DNA of 64,000 nucleotides from JAEUSG01 sp964590225. Its GTDB lineage: Bacteria > Fibrobacterota > OXYB2-FULL-49-7 > JAEUSG01. Under the pieces are notes generated by a model. The model was given only the letters and a program-made list of their open reading frames with translations, was not told the origin of the DNA and made no database searches. Each line of letters begins with the position of its first letter. Position 1 is the first letter of the stretch. Positions 43,271 to 52,840 of the stretch are shown here, one piece after another. Position numbers and translations under genes: made by a program. The stretch lies in the NCBI GenBank assembly GCA_964590225.1, contig CAZPWS010000013.1, positions 3,008 through 67,007 of the forward strand, given 5' to 3'.

Positions 43271-43335
43271 ATCGGCCAAAGGCCGAAACTAAGACTATGT
43301 GATGGTAATCACGGACACGGCTCGCTAAATTAAAT
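43260..43335. repeat. Structured intergenic element bounded by a 14-nt direct repeat
   Basis: TCGCTAAACTAAAT (43260-43273, overlapping the MerR-PilZ stop codon) recurs with one change at 43322-43335, 62 nt later. Between the copies lie two hairpins: TCGGCC-AAA-GGCCGA (43272/43286) and GTGAT-GGTA-ATCAC (43299-43312). It may be one and a quarter units of a 62-bp dispersed repeat, or an operator pair for the adjacent regulator. Confidence 0.45.
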
Positions 43336-43338
43336 ACC

Positions 43339-43367
43339 TTTACCATGCCCCCTTTTTCATGTATAAT
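43339..43367 (+). promoter_or_regulatory. Sigma-70-like promoter of the giant secreted protein gene
   Basis: TTTACC (-35) and a perfect TATAAT (-10) with a 17-bp spacer, about 40 bases upstream of the ATG at 43410, which has a GGAG ribosome binding site. The nearby direct repeat ends four bases before the -35 box. Confidence 0.6.
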
Positions 43368-43409
43368 ATCTGTATAGTGGGTGGTTTGCCTTTGTGATGG
43401 AGAAATAAA

Positions 43410-46400
43410 ATGAATAAAAGTACTCTATTTGCACTAATCGTGGCTTTAATTGCGGCGAATTCCTTCTCATATTCTGATGGTCACTTAAGAATTGCGGATA
43501 TCTCCTATTACAACAATGTAGAATATTCGCTTACTAACGATTCTATCTTCGTTGAGGTAACGGATCCAGACTTGGACACAAGCGCCTCTGTTCGGGAAAC
43601 CCTTTTTGTTCACATTTCAAGCTCAGTTGAACCAGCGGGCGACTCAATAAAACTGATCGAAACATGGAGTGGGAATGGGTGGGTTTTAAGAGGAGCAATC
43701 TATGTCGATAGTTCGGCTACTCCAGTTTCCGGCGATAGAAAAATACAGGCAGTTGTGGGAGATATGATAACAGTAAGGTATCACGAATCAGCTAATCTTT
43801 ACGGAGAACCGGTTGTACACCAAAAGAAGCTCTTTGTTGCTAAAACAATTAAAAGTGGTGGCAGTGCCGGAAATGAAACATGGCCATTAAGCGGAAGCCC
43901 CTATTTTGTTAGTGAAAATTTTACAGTTAACTCCAGTGATACCGTCACAATTGCGGCTGGTTCAATACTTGTGTTTCCTGTTAACAGGGATCCATGGTCT
44001 GAGGGTGTTAAACTAACCGTTTATGGACATTTAGTCGCAAACGGAACACTAACCGATTCAATTTATTTTGAATCGCTTGGCGATACTCCAACCAGAAGAG
44101 ATTGGCGAGGGATAGAAGTATATAATGGCTCAATAAATTTACGGTATTGCGTTTTACGCAACTCCACCTATGGAGTAAATTGGTATTATAGTTCCAACTT
44201 CGTTTTCAAGTCCAGCAGAGTAAGCCACTCTTCATTTGTCCGCCACGAAAATGCGCTGCGACACGAGGCATACAATTCACCATACAAATCACTTATCATC
44301 GACAGCAATTACATTGAATTGTTTGCTTTGCAGGATTCATCTTCAGTAACAGGTATATACAGCACTCAGGGTACCACATATTCTGACACTTTTAAAATTT
44401 TTGACAACAAAATAAAGATCAATCAGGAGACATCTTCCGCTACCTTCTTTTATGGTATGCAATTGACTGGTAGAGATTCTTCCGCTACTGACTACAGCCG
44501 TGCTGTTATTGAGAGGAATTTGATATGGTCGGATAGTGGATATCCTGATCGGCAGGCGAATGGTATCTACCTGTCGTACTTCAAGGCAACAGATATAAAG
44601 AGTAACAGAATCAGCGGTTTTTCAAAAGGTGTTTATTTCGGGTGTCATAACTTCGGTACCATTTTTGAGGACAATATTTTAACACGAAACCATATTGATG
44701 CATACATCGACTGTGAACCCGGAATTGCTCTTAGAAACAATGCCTTTGCCAGTAACAGTGCAGGAGGATATGGGGTTTACAATTCGCATTACAGTGATGT
44801 TGACGCAAGGAATGTTTATTGGGGTGAAACGGCGCGGGCGCAAATGAATAGCGGAAGCAACCCAAAAAACATTACAAGAATTTATGACAAATTTGATTAT
44901 TCCGGAGTTGGACAAGTTCTTTATTCCGGTTGGTTGAGCGATACAAATGGTACACCAACACCTTCTGGAATTGATGGAGAAATTAAAATACTCGATATGT
45001 CCTATATGACACGCGGCTACTGTCTGGTTGGACAAAGTATTCGGGTGCGAATAATCGATTCAGATCTGAATCTTGACCCGGGAGTTATGGAGACTATTAA
45101 AATTAGTTTCTCAACAGGAGTCGAGACTACCGACACTCTTTTTCTGCAGGAAACATCGATAAATTCTGACACTTTTGAGGTTGTTGCTCTTGTTGAAAAC
45201 AATCCGACTCCATCCCTTAAAGATGGGAAAATTCAGGTTTTATATGGTCAGATGATTGAGTTTACATACAGAGATGCGCTAACTGGCTATGGATCAGCAG
45301 TTGACAAGAAAATTGTTATAACTGTTCCCAAAACAGTTGTATCGTCCGTATCGGGCAATACAATATGGAATTCAACTAATAGCCCTTACTGGCTTGATGG
45401 AAGTATTACTGTGTGGGCAGGAGACACACTCGAAATTCAGCAGGGAACAAGAGTGTGGATGAAAGCCAATAAGAGCCAGGAATATGAGCAGTATGGTGAC
45501 ACCATAAATGTGTTTGGTCACCTTAAAGTTATTGGCGCCTCTGGTGACTCTGTACATATTGGTCCTGTAAGTACAGCTCCTGCTATTCGTGAATGGTTTG
45601 GAATCCGTGCGTACGGAACAGGTTCAGTTTCTTTAAAGTATGCCAAATTGACCAATGCCTATCGTGGTGTTGAACTCTGGTACGAATATAGCGGTTCTGT
45701 CTGTTTTAATCGAATATCACATTCATTGATATCCTCGGCAAAAACAGCCGTTTATGGATACAATTCAGAATCGCAAGGCATAACAATAATTATTGACAGT
45801 AGCAAGTTTGTGTCTGCTCCTGCCGATACGGTCTCGGATTACTTAGTCAATATGGCATGGTACGGCTATAACAATTCGGGGGATAGTTTGCTGATTTCAG
45901 ACAACGAGTTTAGCATACATAGCAGTCCATCATACACATCAAACAACAAGGCGGTTTATCTTTATGGCAGAAGGGCTTTGCCTGGTTTTAAAAAGGGGTA
46001 TTTTCAGCGGAACATAATAAAATCTGATTCTTTGCCAGGGATAGGTCATGAAAGTTCGCATTTAGGTATTGAACTAAGCGACATGCATAGCCTCATGGTG
46101 CAAAATAACCGCTTCAGCAGATTTATTACTGCTATGCGTATTACCGGAGATTCAGGCAGTATTTATAGCGGAAATATTTTTAACGAAAATCAACATCACA
46201 TCTACATTGGCTGGGGAGAGAAAGCAGGTCGCTTTCAGGGAAATGCCTTCTCTCACCCATTGTCTGGCGGCTATGCCTTTTACAACAACTCGAGTCCATT
46301 TGTAGATGCTCGTAATAACTATTGGGGTGGTCCTGCAACATCGGAGATGAATAGTGGTGGCAATCCAAAAAATATCTCTGTAATACACGATATGTTTGAC

Positions 46401-49400
46401 GAAGCTTCGAGAGGACAGGTGCAGTATGCAGGTTGGTTGAGCGATACAAACGGTACTCCTTCTGCTACCGGTACCGCTGGTATGCTTAAGCTTGCGATTA
46501 GCGATACCGTTTCAAGGGATTGGTATCTGCCTGGCGACACGATGATTATACTGCTTACGGATCCCGATCTTAACACAAATGGAAGCGTTACCGAAACGGT
46601 TAAGATTTCAATATCAAGCAATCAGGAAGCATCAGACACAATCACTCTTACTGAACATGGAACCGACTCTTCACTTTTCACGGCAACGGTGGTAATCGAC
46701 GAAAGCGGAACGCCAGTTTATGGCGATGGAAAATTACAGGCTCTGCCTGGAAGTGACATAGTTGTCCGCTATCAGGATATGCAAAATAATTTCGGTCAGC
46801 CGCAACTTGTTATGAGAAAAGCTTTACTTGCAAAGACATATCTTCCTTCAGGTCCATTATCTTACGGAACAGTTCTCGATCATACGCAAAGCCCATACAT
46901 TATGGGTGGCAGTATAAGCGTCATGGTTGGGGATACACTGAAAATCAATCAGGGCACACGGATAATTACAAGAAAGCGGGAAAAGATCAATCCGTGGGAT
47001 AGCGACAATGGAGACACTATCTCTGTTTACGGCCATTTGCAGGTAGATGGCGTGGCAGGGGATAGCGTTTATTTCGATACACAAAGAGAGGAAAAATATC
47101 CTGGCAGCTGGTATGGAATCCGTGTTGAGAACGGAGGCACATTCAATATTCGCCATGCTTCATTCTGGAATACTGAGTGCGCACTTGATATTTATACATC
47201 AAACTATGATACGAACTATGTCAACTTCAGATTGACTAATTCAAAAGTTAATAACGCAAAACGGGCCATGATATTTAACTCAAGCACTTCTGAAAAAATG
47301 ACCCTTAGGGTAAATAACAACAGTTTCGATATTGTCCTGCCTGATACATTTGCAACAGATGCTTTTTATTTTCATTACAACTGGTCAAATGGTGACAGTC
47401 TTATTTTTTCCGATAACCGGATAAATTTGCACAACAGACGATATAGCCGAAATGGTGCTGCCATTAGAATACAAAACAGAAACAGTGGACCGGAATGCAT
47501 CCAAGCATTAATCATTAGAAATATTATTTCTGCCGATACCGCTACAGTATTCAGTAACGATTTTAGTGGCATATACATTGCACAGGCGAGAATGATCAAG
47601 GTTGATACGAATGAGATTTACAGGTTTAGCAGAGGCATATATATATCGGACGACTCAGGGATTGTTATACAGGCAAATAAGTTTGAAGGAAATAACACTC
47701 ACATTGAAAGAAATTATACATACAACCAATCAAATTCTTACGCAAATAATAATGATTTCGGCCCATTTATGGCTGGTGGTTATGCAATTAGAATGGCCGC
47801 AGAATCAAATGGCTTTGATTTCGATGCAAGGTATAATTACTGGGGACCTTCCATTACCGCCGAGATGAATGGAGGAGGTAATCCGAAAAATATTTCAGGA
47901 ATACTTGATTTCTACGATAATTCAACTTACGGTAAAGTCACATACTCAGGCTGGCGTTCTACGCCTGCGCTAAATGTGCCGCCAGTATTTACATCGGCTC
48001 CATCGCTCGCTATTCTGCAGGGCAGGGTTTGGACATACGAAATGACCGCAACCGATGCTAATGGGGATGCTATTGTATTTGAGTTGACAAGCGTACCTGC
48101 TGATATCGAGCAGACAGGCAATACTTTGAGCTTTAGACCAATGGTTGCCGGTAATTATGAGTTTGTGTTGAGCGCTGTGGCAGGAGGCCAGACAACTCAG
48201 CAAATATTTACGCTTGTTGTAAACGCTGATACTGACCGTCCTTCAAATCCATTAACACTCACTGCCAACGCTGTTTCTGACTCAGCGATAGCACTTTCTT
48301 GGAACCATGATGCTCTTATAGGCACTGATATTGATTCTATTGGAATATGGGCAACTTCGTCAACTTATCCTGATAGTGCTCCCTATGAAGGCGGGGTATT
48401 ATACAGCCATAGATTCAGTAAAAGTGAATCAAACGCTATGGTTTCATATCTCTGGCCAAAACTTGGACTCTATTTCTCCCTTTTTGTGATGGATAGTGCC
48501 GGGAACTGGAGTGTTGCACCTTCTCAGACTTATGCTCAAACACTTGATTTGCAGCCACCTGAACCTGTTGTTGGTTTTTGGATTGAACACCTTAGTGCTG
48601 ATAGTGTCAGGCTTCATTGGTCGTCTTCAGTTTCGACCGATGTTGATTCACTGGCGATTTGCGTAAGAACAGACTCCATTTATCCAGTTAACCAGTTTGA
48701 TGGAGCTATAGGTGCGGTTCCTGGAACAATAACTTCCTTTAGATGGAGTGGTTTGCCGGAAAATACAACTGCCCGTTTTTCGATTTACGCAAGGGACACT
48801 TCCGGCAACTGGAGCACTGCCGCTACCTATGAAGTTTATATGCCAAGAGTCACAAAGCCTGTGAACAATCTTGTGCTAAGTGCCACTCCTATCAGAAAGA
48901 ATCTGGTGAGACTAAAGTGGAATCCTGCCCTTATTGCCGGAGATGGAGTTATGCATGTTGAGGTAATGTGGGGAATGGCAAAACCTAAGGTGTGGCGCGA
49001 TACTTCGATTGCGTTGCAGTATATGATAATGCCTTCTCTGCTTGATTCAGTCACGGATATTGGCATTGAGGAAAATGAGGATTACTGGTTTGCTCTCTTT
49101 GTAGTGGATTCGTTTGGTCTTGGAAGCGATACAACAACAGCCGCAATGAAAAAAGTGAATAGTAATGATTTTATTCCTCCGGCTAACCCGCTGGTATTGT
49201 CCGCAGAGGTGCTTTCCGAACATTCTGCAAGATTGTCCTGGGATCTTTCAGCATTGAACGGAACGCCTATCTCACAAATCAGTTTGTATTACGGTCATTC
49301 CAAAATGACTCATAGAGAAGATACAAATGGTGTTCACATTATGACCTATTTTGCTCCTTTTGATTCAGAGTACACAGCTGCTTTCCTTGAAGGCAAAAAA

Positions 49401-52400
49401 GATTACTGGTTTACGCTATTTGTACGAGATTCTTTTACAAATTCCAGCGATACGGCTACTTTGGCAATGAAGAAAATAACCACTCCTGATCAGACATCAC
49501 CGAACTCAATAGCAGCTCTTCATGTTGATTATGTTGGACTTGGAACTCTGGCTTTCAGCTGGAATCCATCAAATTCTCCGGATGCAGAACAAGTAGTAGT
49601 TCGTTATCGTACCGATGGTTTTTATCCTGATTCAATATCTGATGGATTGTTACTAAAGAACTATTCACCTCTTGATACTGCTGATACGCTTAGTGTTTTT
49701 ACGGAAGGCGTTGACTACCAATTTACCTTCTTTGTTATAGACTCATCCGGAAATGTAAGTCCGCCAATGCCGTGGAATCAGGCACAAATACAAGTAAAAA
49801 CTCCGGCGCAAAATGTGAACAATGTTCTCGTATCTGCCATCGACACTTCAACCATAGGTGTCAGGCTTGATTATGCTGGAGCTTTTGCTGATTCTTTCCT
49901 TGTAAGGGTTGATACGGCACGGCATTTAAGCAGTGCTACTAATCTTTCAGCGGCAATTACCTACGCTTACATGAATTATTTCAATCCAAACGATACACTT
50001 AAAATTTTCTCAGGACTAAAAAGTGGTTCGCTCTACTATGTTACTGTATCTGCGTTTAATCAGGGATTTATATCAGACACGATAAATGATTTTAAAGGCG
50101 CAACTGTGTTAACGCCATCCGTTGGCCCGGCTGCTCCGATATTTGTTACAAGTTTTACCGATACGCTGCAAACACTTGTTGACTCTCTCTTTTTTCTCAA
50201 CTTAATTGCTGTTGATGCCAATAATGATGCGCTTGGTTTTTATTTCCTACAGACTCCTCCTTCTGGCATGACTCTTAATCCAACCACCGGAGCCTTATCG
50301 TGGACACCAACCATAGCAGATACAAACATATATACAGTATCTATTTATGTCAGTGATGGCAGCTTGCGGGATACTCTCTCCTTCGTTCTCAAGGCGTTAA
50401 ATATTAACCAACCACCCGTCTTTATTACCACTGCTGGTGAAATGCCTCAGTGGATACCAGAGAAAGTTTTGTGGACAAAACAGATTAGAGTTTATGATCC
50501 CGATTCCGCAAGAGGCGACAAGGCACGCTTATTTCTCGATATCGCTCCCACTGGAATGGTTATCGATTCAACTACCAATGTTCTTAGCTGGACACCATCT
50601 GCTTCCCAGATTTCTGCGCTGCCAAATTACGAGGTATATATAAGAGCAGTTGACAATAAAGGTCTTACGGCTGTTCTTAATTTTTCAATCGGGGTTCAGA
50701 ATGTTAACGACAAACCTGTTCTTAACACATATTCCTCAAAGGATACAGCTTATCAGGACATATTGTTCAGGAAAATATATGCCGCAGTTGATCCTGATAT
50801 GAACGAAGTGCTTGTTTACAGATTGGTCAGCGGACCTACTGGCATGACAATAGACTCTACAAATGGAAGGATAAGCTTTACTCCTGTTGAAGGGCAATTT
50901 GGAAATACTACTTTTAGTATCTCAGTTACCGATGCGGGAGGACTATTTGATACTCTTTCTGTTACGCTTACAATGATTAACAGGAACGATCCTCCAGTAA
51001 TATCAACTACTCTCAATACTGAAACAATACAGGAAAAGGCAGCCAAGACATGGACATTGGCAGCAACGGACCCTGATGTTAGTGATATTTTGCGATGGAA
51101 AAAATTGGTTGGACCAACTACTCTTACCGTAGATTCCCTTAATGGCTCTGTTTTATGGGTGCCACAAAACAATGATGTCGGCACACACACAATCACCATA
51201 GCGGTATATGACAAAGAGGGGCTTTCTGATACGCTCACCTTCTTAGTAGTAGTAGAGAACACCAACGATATTCCTACTATCACGATTACAGAAGGACCAT
51301 TGGTAAATTTTGGAGCTGTAAAAATCAAATTTAGCGCAAACGATGTTGATCGCAGAAACGGAATAGACTCAACGCTAACCATATCTGCTGTTATAACTGT
51401 TTCAGATTCCTCGGTTCCTCTTTTAAGTAAAACCATATCCCTAAGGAAAAACGACTCTCTCTTCGAGTTTTACCCTGTGAATGATGGGGTATATGATATT
51501 AAGTTAACAGTAAAAGACCAAGCGGCAGACAGCAGCACTGCAATCAAGAAATTCTCCATTGGTGGTGCCGGACAATCTGTTACTTCAAATTTGTTTGTCG
51601 GTGGTAACTGGATAATGGCATCTGTACCTACAGATTCATCAGCCATGCCATCTACTCTTACCGATACAAACCGAAGTGTTGCCGTCTGGTCACCTTCTAA
51701 AAAGCAATATGTTTATGCCAATAGTGGCTTTTCGGCTCTAAAGAGAGGAAGTGGCTTCTGGATTTACTCTATGGACTCTGTAAGAATCAACACACCCAAG
51801 AGCCTTGTTAATCCCTCTTTATCTGGTAGCTGTACTTTAAGAGTTGACACAGGGTGGAACATGATATCAAGTCCTTATGCCTATCCGGTAAAGCTCCCCC
51901 TTTCCGACCCACTTCGCCACTGGTCTTTAACAACAGAAAACTACGATACAACATCCATAATGGAGCCGTGGAAGGGATATTTTGTGTATTCACTCAATGC
52001 GCAGCCAATAGTTCTCACTGGCAACCCATTCAACCCAGATAGTACTGAAAAAAGGTCGCTTGGTAAAACACGACAACTCAATAAAGACGCTGGGGAGTGG
52101 CTTGTTAACATTATAGTAGTTTCCGGCGGTAAACACGACTTAATGAACTCCTTTGGCTCAATGATTGGAGCAAGCGACTTCCACGATACGCTCGACATGA
52201 CAAAACCTCCCCCTGCTCCTAATGGCGGTCCAATAATAGCGTTTGTTCAAAAGGGTAGCTCCCAAATGCTTGACCGAAGCGTAACAGCACCATTTAGCGG
52301 AACAAAAGAGTGGCTCCTTTATGCAGAACCAGCGGCTGGCGAAAATCAATTGGAACTGACTTTTACCGCTACCGATCTTCCAGAAAAATTCCGCATGTAT

Positions 52401-52838
52401 ATAGATAACAGTGGTGATTGTTTTGATATTACAGAGAATAATAAAGTAGCGTTAAAAACTATAGATGGAAGATATGTTTCCGTTTTTGTATCTGACGATC
52501 CAAACTTCCTGTCGAAGAGGGTAAATATATTTGAGCTTGCCCAAAACACCCCAAACCCGTTCAACCCCGCTACTTCAATCAACTTTTCACTGCCAAGAAC
52601 ATACAGCCCAAATGGAAAACCTGTTGATGGCTCTGTTCTTTTATCCTTAAAGATTTACAATACGCATGGCAAACTTGTAAGAATCCTTGCAATAGGAAAG
52701 TACGATCAAGGTAGAAGGTATAGCACAATGTGGGATGGAAAGAGCGACAACGGCAAGCCACTCTCATCCGGATTATATTTCTACAAGCTCGAAGCAGGCA
52801 CTTGGAAGGCTACAAGAAAAATGGTTATGGTGAAATAG
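43410..52838 (+). CDS. Giant secreted multi-domain protein (3142 aa) with C-terminal sorting domain
   Basis: Signal peptide at 1-21 (ALIVALIAANSFSYS). Three tandem modules of about 501 residues follow (about 22-510, 511-1012, 1013-1515); each has an Ig-like start (DPDLDTSASVRET, SDLNLDPGVMET, DPDLNTNGSVTET), then a right-handed beta-helix that ends in D-A-R-x2-Y-W-G and N-P-K-N-I. From 1516 come fibronectin III-like and Ig-like domains to about 2230, then cadherin/He_PIG-like domains (TPTIADTNIYTVSIYVSDG) to about 2640. The C-terminus has AQNTPNPFNPATSINFSLP and a FlgD-like Ig fold ending in KMVMVK, as in type A sorting signals of the type IX secretion route. Probably a surface adhesin or substrate-binding protein; no catalytic motif recognised. 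Confidence 0.88.
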   Translation: MNKSTLFALIVALIAANSFSYSDGHLRIADISYYNNVEYSLTNDSIFVEVTDPDLDTSASVRETLFVHISSSVEPAGDSIKLIETWSGNGWVLRGAIYVDSSATPVSGDRKIQAVVGDMITVRYHESANLYGEPVVHQKKLFVAKTIKSGGSAGNETWPLSGSPYFVSENFTVNSSDTVTIAAGSILVFPVNRDPWSEGVKLTVYGHLVANGTLTDSIYFESLGDTPTRRDWRGIEVYNGSINLRYCVLRNSTYGVNWYYSSNFVFKSSRVSHSSFVRHENALRHEAYNSPYKSLIIDSNYIELFALQDSSSVTGIYSTQGTTYSDTFKIFDNKIKINQETSSATFFYGMQLTGRDSSATDYSRAVIERNLIWSDSGYPDRQANGIYLSYFKATDIKSNRISGFSKGVYFGCHNFGTIFEDNILTRNHIDAYIDCEPGIALRNNAFASNSAGGYGVYNSHYSDVDARNVYWGETARAQMNSGSNPKNITRIYDKFDYSGVGQVLYSGWLSDTNGTPTPSGIDGEIKILDMSYMTRGYCLVGQSIRVRIIDSDLNLDPGVMETIKISFSTGVETTDTLFLQETSINSDTFEVVALVENNPTPSLKDGKIQVLYGQMIEFTYRDALTGYGSAVDKKIVITVPKTVVSSVSGNTIWNSTNSPYWLDGSITVWAGDTLEIQQGTRVWMKANKSQEYEQYGDTINVFGHLKVIGASGDSVHIGPVSTAPAIREWFGIRAYGTGSVSLKYAKLTNAYRGVELWYEYSGSVCFNRISHSLISSAKTAVYGYNSESQGITIIIDSSKFVSAPADTVSDYLVNMAWYGYNNSGDSLLISDNEFSIHSSPSYTSNNKAVYLYGRRALPGFKKGYFQRNIIKSDSLPGIGHESSHLGIELSDMHSLMVQNNRFSRFITAMRITGDSGSIYSGNIFNENQHHIYIGWGEKAGRFQGNAFSHPLSGGYAFYNNSSPFVDARNNYWGGPATSEMNSGGNPKNISVIHDMFDEASRGQVQYAGWLSDTNGTPSATGTAGMLKLAISDTVSRDWYLPGDTMIILLTDPDLNTNGSVTETVKISISSNQEASDTITLTEHGTDSSLFTATVVIDESGTPVYGDGKLQALPGSDIVVRYQDMQNNFGQPQLVMRKALLAKTYLPSGPLSYGTVLDHTQSPYIMGGSISVMVGDTLKINQGTRIITRKREKINPWDSDNGDTISVYGHLQVDGVAGDSVYFDTQREEKYPGSWYGIRVENGGTFNIRHASFWNTECALDIYTSNYDTNYVNFRLTNSKVNNAKRAMIFNSSTSEKMTLRVNNNSFDIVLPDTFATDAFYFHYNWSNGDSLIFSDNRINLHNRRYSRNGAAIRIQNRNSGPECIQALIIRNIISADTATVFSNDFSGIYIAQARMIKVDTNEIYRFSRGIYISDDSGIVIQANKFEGNNTHIERNYTYNQSNSYANNNDFGPFMAGGYAIRMAAESNGFDFDARYNYWGPSITAEMNGGGNPKNISGILDFYDNSTYGKVTYSGWRSTPALNVPPVFTSAPSLAILQGRVWTYEMTATDANGDAIVFELTSVPADIEQTGNTLSFRPMVAGNYEFVLSAVAGGQTTQQIFTLVVNADTDRPSNPLTLTANAVSDSAIALSWNHDALIGTDIDSIGIWATSSTYPDSAPYEGGVLYSHRFSKSESNAMVSYLWPKLGLYFSLFVMDSAGNWSVAPSQTYAQTLDLQPPEPVVGFWIEHLSADSVRLHWSSSVSTDVDSLAICVRTDSIYPVNQFDGAIGAVPGTITSFRWSGLPENTTARFSIYARDTSGNWSTAATYEVYMPRVTKPVNNLVLSATPIRKNLVRLKWNPALIAGDGVMHVEVMWGMAKPKVWRDTSIALQYMIMPSLLDSVTDIGIEENEDYWFALFVVDSFGLGSDTTTAAMKKVNSNDFIPPANPLVLSAEVLSEHSARLSWDLSALNGTPISQISLYYGHSKMTHREDTNGVHIMTYFAPFDSEYTAAFLEGKKDYWFTLFVRDSFTNSSDTATLAMKKITTPDQTSPNSIAALHVDYVGLGTLAFSWNPSNSPDAEQVVVRYRTDGFYPDSISDGLLLKNYSPLDTADTLSVFTEGVDYQFTFFVIDSSGNVSPPMPWNQAQIQVKTPAQNVNNVLVSAIDTSTIGVRLDYAGAFADSFLVRVDTARHLSSATNLSAAITYAYMNYFNPNDTLKIFSGLKSGSLYYVTVSAFNQGFISDTINDFKGATVLTPSVGPAAPIFVTSFTDTLQTLVDSLFFLNLIAVDANNDALGFYFLQTPPSGMTLNPTTGALSWTPTIADTNIYTVSIYVSDGSLRDTLSFVLKALNINQPPVFITTAGEMPQWIPEKVLWTKQIRVYDPDSARGDKARLFLDIAPTGMVIDSTTNVLSWTPSASQISALPNYEVYIRAVDNKGLTAVLNFSIGVQNVNDKPVLNTYSSKDTAYQDILFRKIYAAVDPDMNEVLVYRLVSGPTGMTIDSTNGRISFTPVEGQFGNTTFSISVTDAGGLFDTLSVTLTMINRNDPPVISTTLNTETIQEKAAKTWTLAATDPDVSDILRWKKLVGPTTLTVDSLNGSVLWVPQNNDVGTHTITIAVYDKEGLSDTLTFLVVVENTNDIPTITITEGPLVNFGAVKIKFSANDVDRRNGIDSTLTISAVITVSDSSVPLLSKTISLRKNDSLFEFYPVNDGVYDIKLTVKDQAADSSTAIKKFSIGGAGQSVTSNLFVGGNWIMASVPTDSSAMPSTLTDTNRSVAVWSPSKKQYVYANSGFSALKRGSGFWIYSMDSVRINTPKSLVNPSLSGSCTLRVDTGWNMISSPYAYPVKLPLSDPLRHWSLTTENYDTTSIMEPWKGYFVYSLNAQPIVLTGNPFNPDSTEKRSLGKTRQLNKDAGEWLVNIIVVSGGKHDLMNSFGSMIGASDFHDTLDMTKPPPAPNGGPIIAFVQKGSSQMLDRSVTAPFSGTKEWLLYAEPAAGENQLELTFTATDLPEKFRMYIDNSGDCFDITENNKVALKTIDGRYVSVFVSDDPNFLSKRVNIFELAQNTPNPFNPATSINFSLPRTYSPNGKPVDGSVLLSLKIYNTHGKLVRILAIGKYDQGRRYSTMWDGKSDNGKPLSSGLYFYKLEAGTWKATRKMVMVK
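44928..44953 (+). repeat. Near-identical module-junction repeat, copy 1
   Basis: A 26-bp stretch beginning GGTTGGTTGAGCGATACAAA is found again at 46431-46456 with a single base change, exactly 1503 bp (501 codons) later, at the junction between beta-helix modules. Confidence 0.85.
46431..46456 (+). repeat. Near-identical module-junction repeat, copy 2
   Basis: Second copy of the 26-bp junction sequence at 44928-44953. The third junction (near 47950) keeps only the amino-acid pattern Y-S-G-W, so the first two modules share more recent common sequence at this point. Confidence 0.85.
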
Positions 52839-52840
52839 CA

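Noticed and set aside
43271..43409. Cyclic-di-GMP (GEMM) riboswitch before the giant gene, suggested by GGCC-AAA-GGCC and the PilZ context
   Set aside because: The folded segment lies upstream of a good promoter (TTTACC-17-TATAAT), and the GEMM core motifs could not be matched.
50816..51436. 206-codon open frame opposite the giant gene
   Set aside because: Antisense to conserved cadherin-like domains and without its own ribosome binding site or family match.
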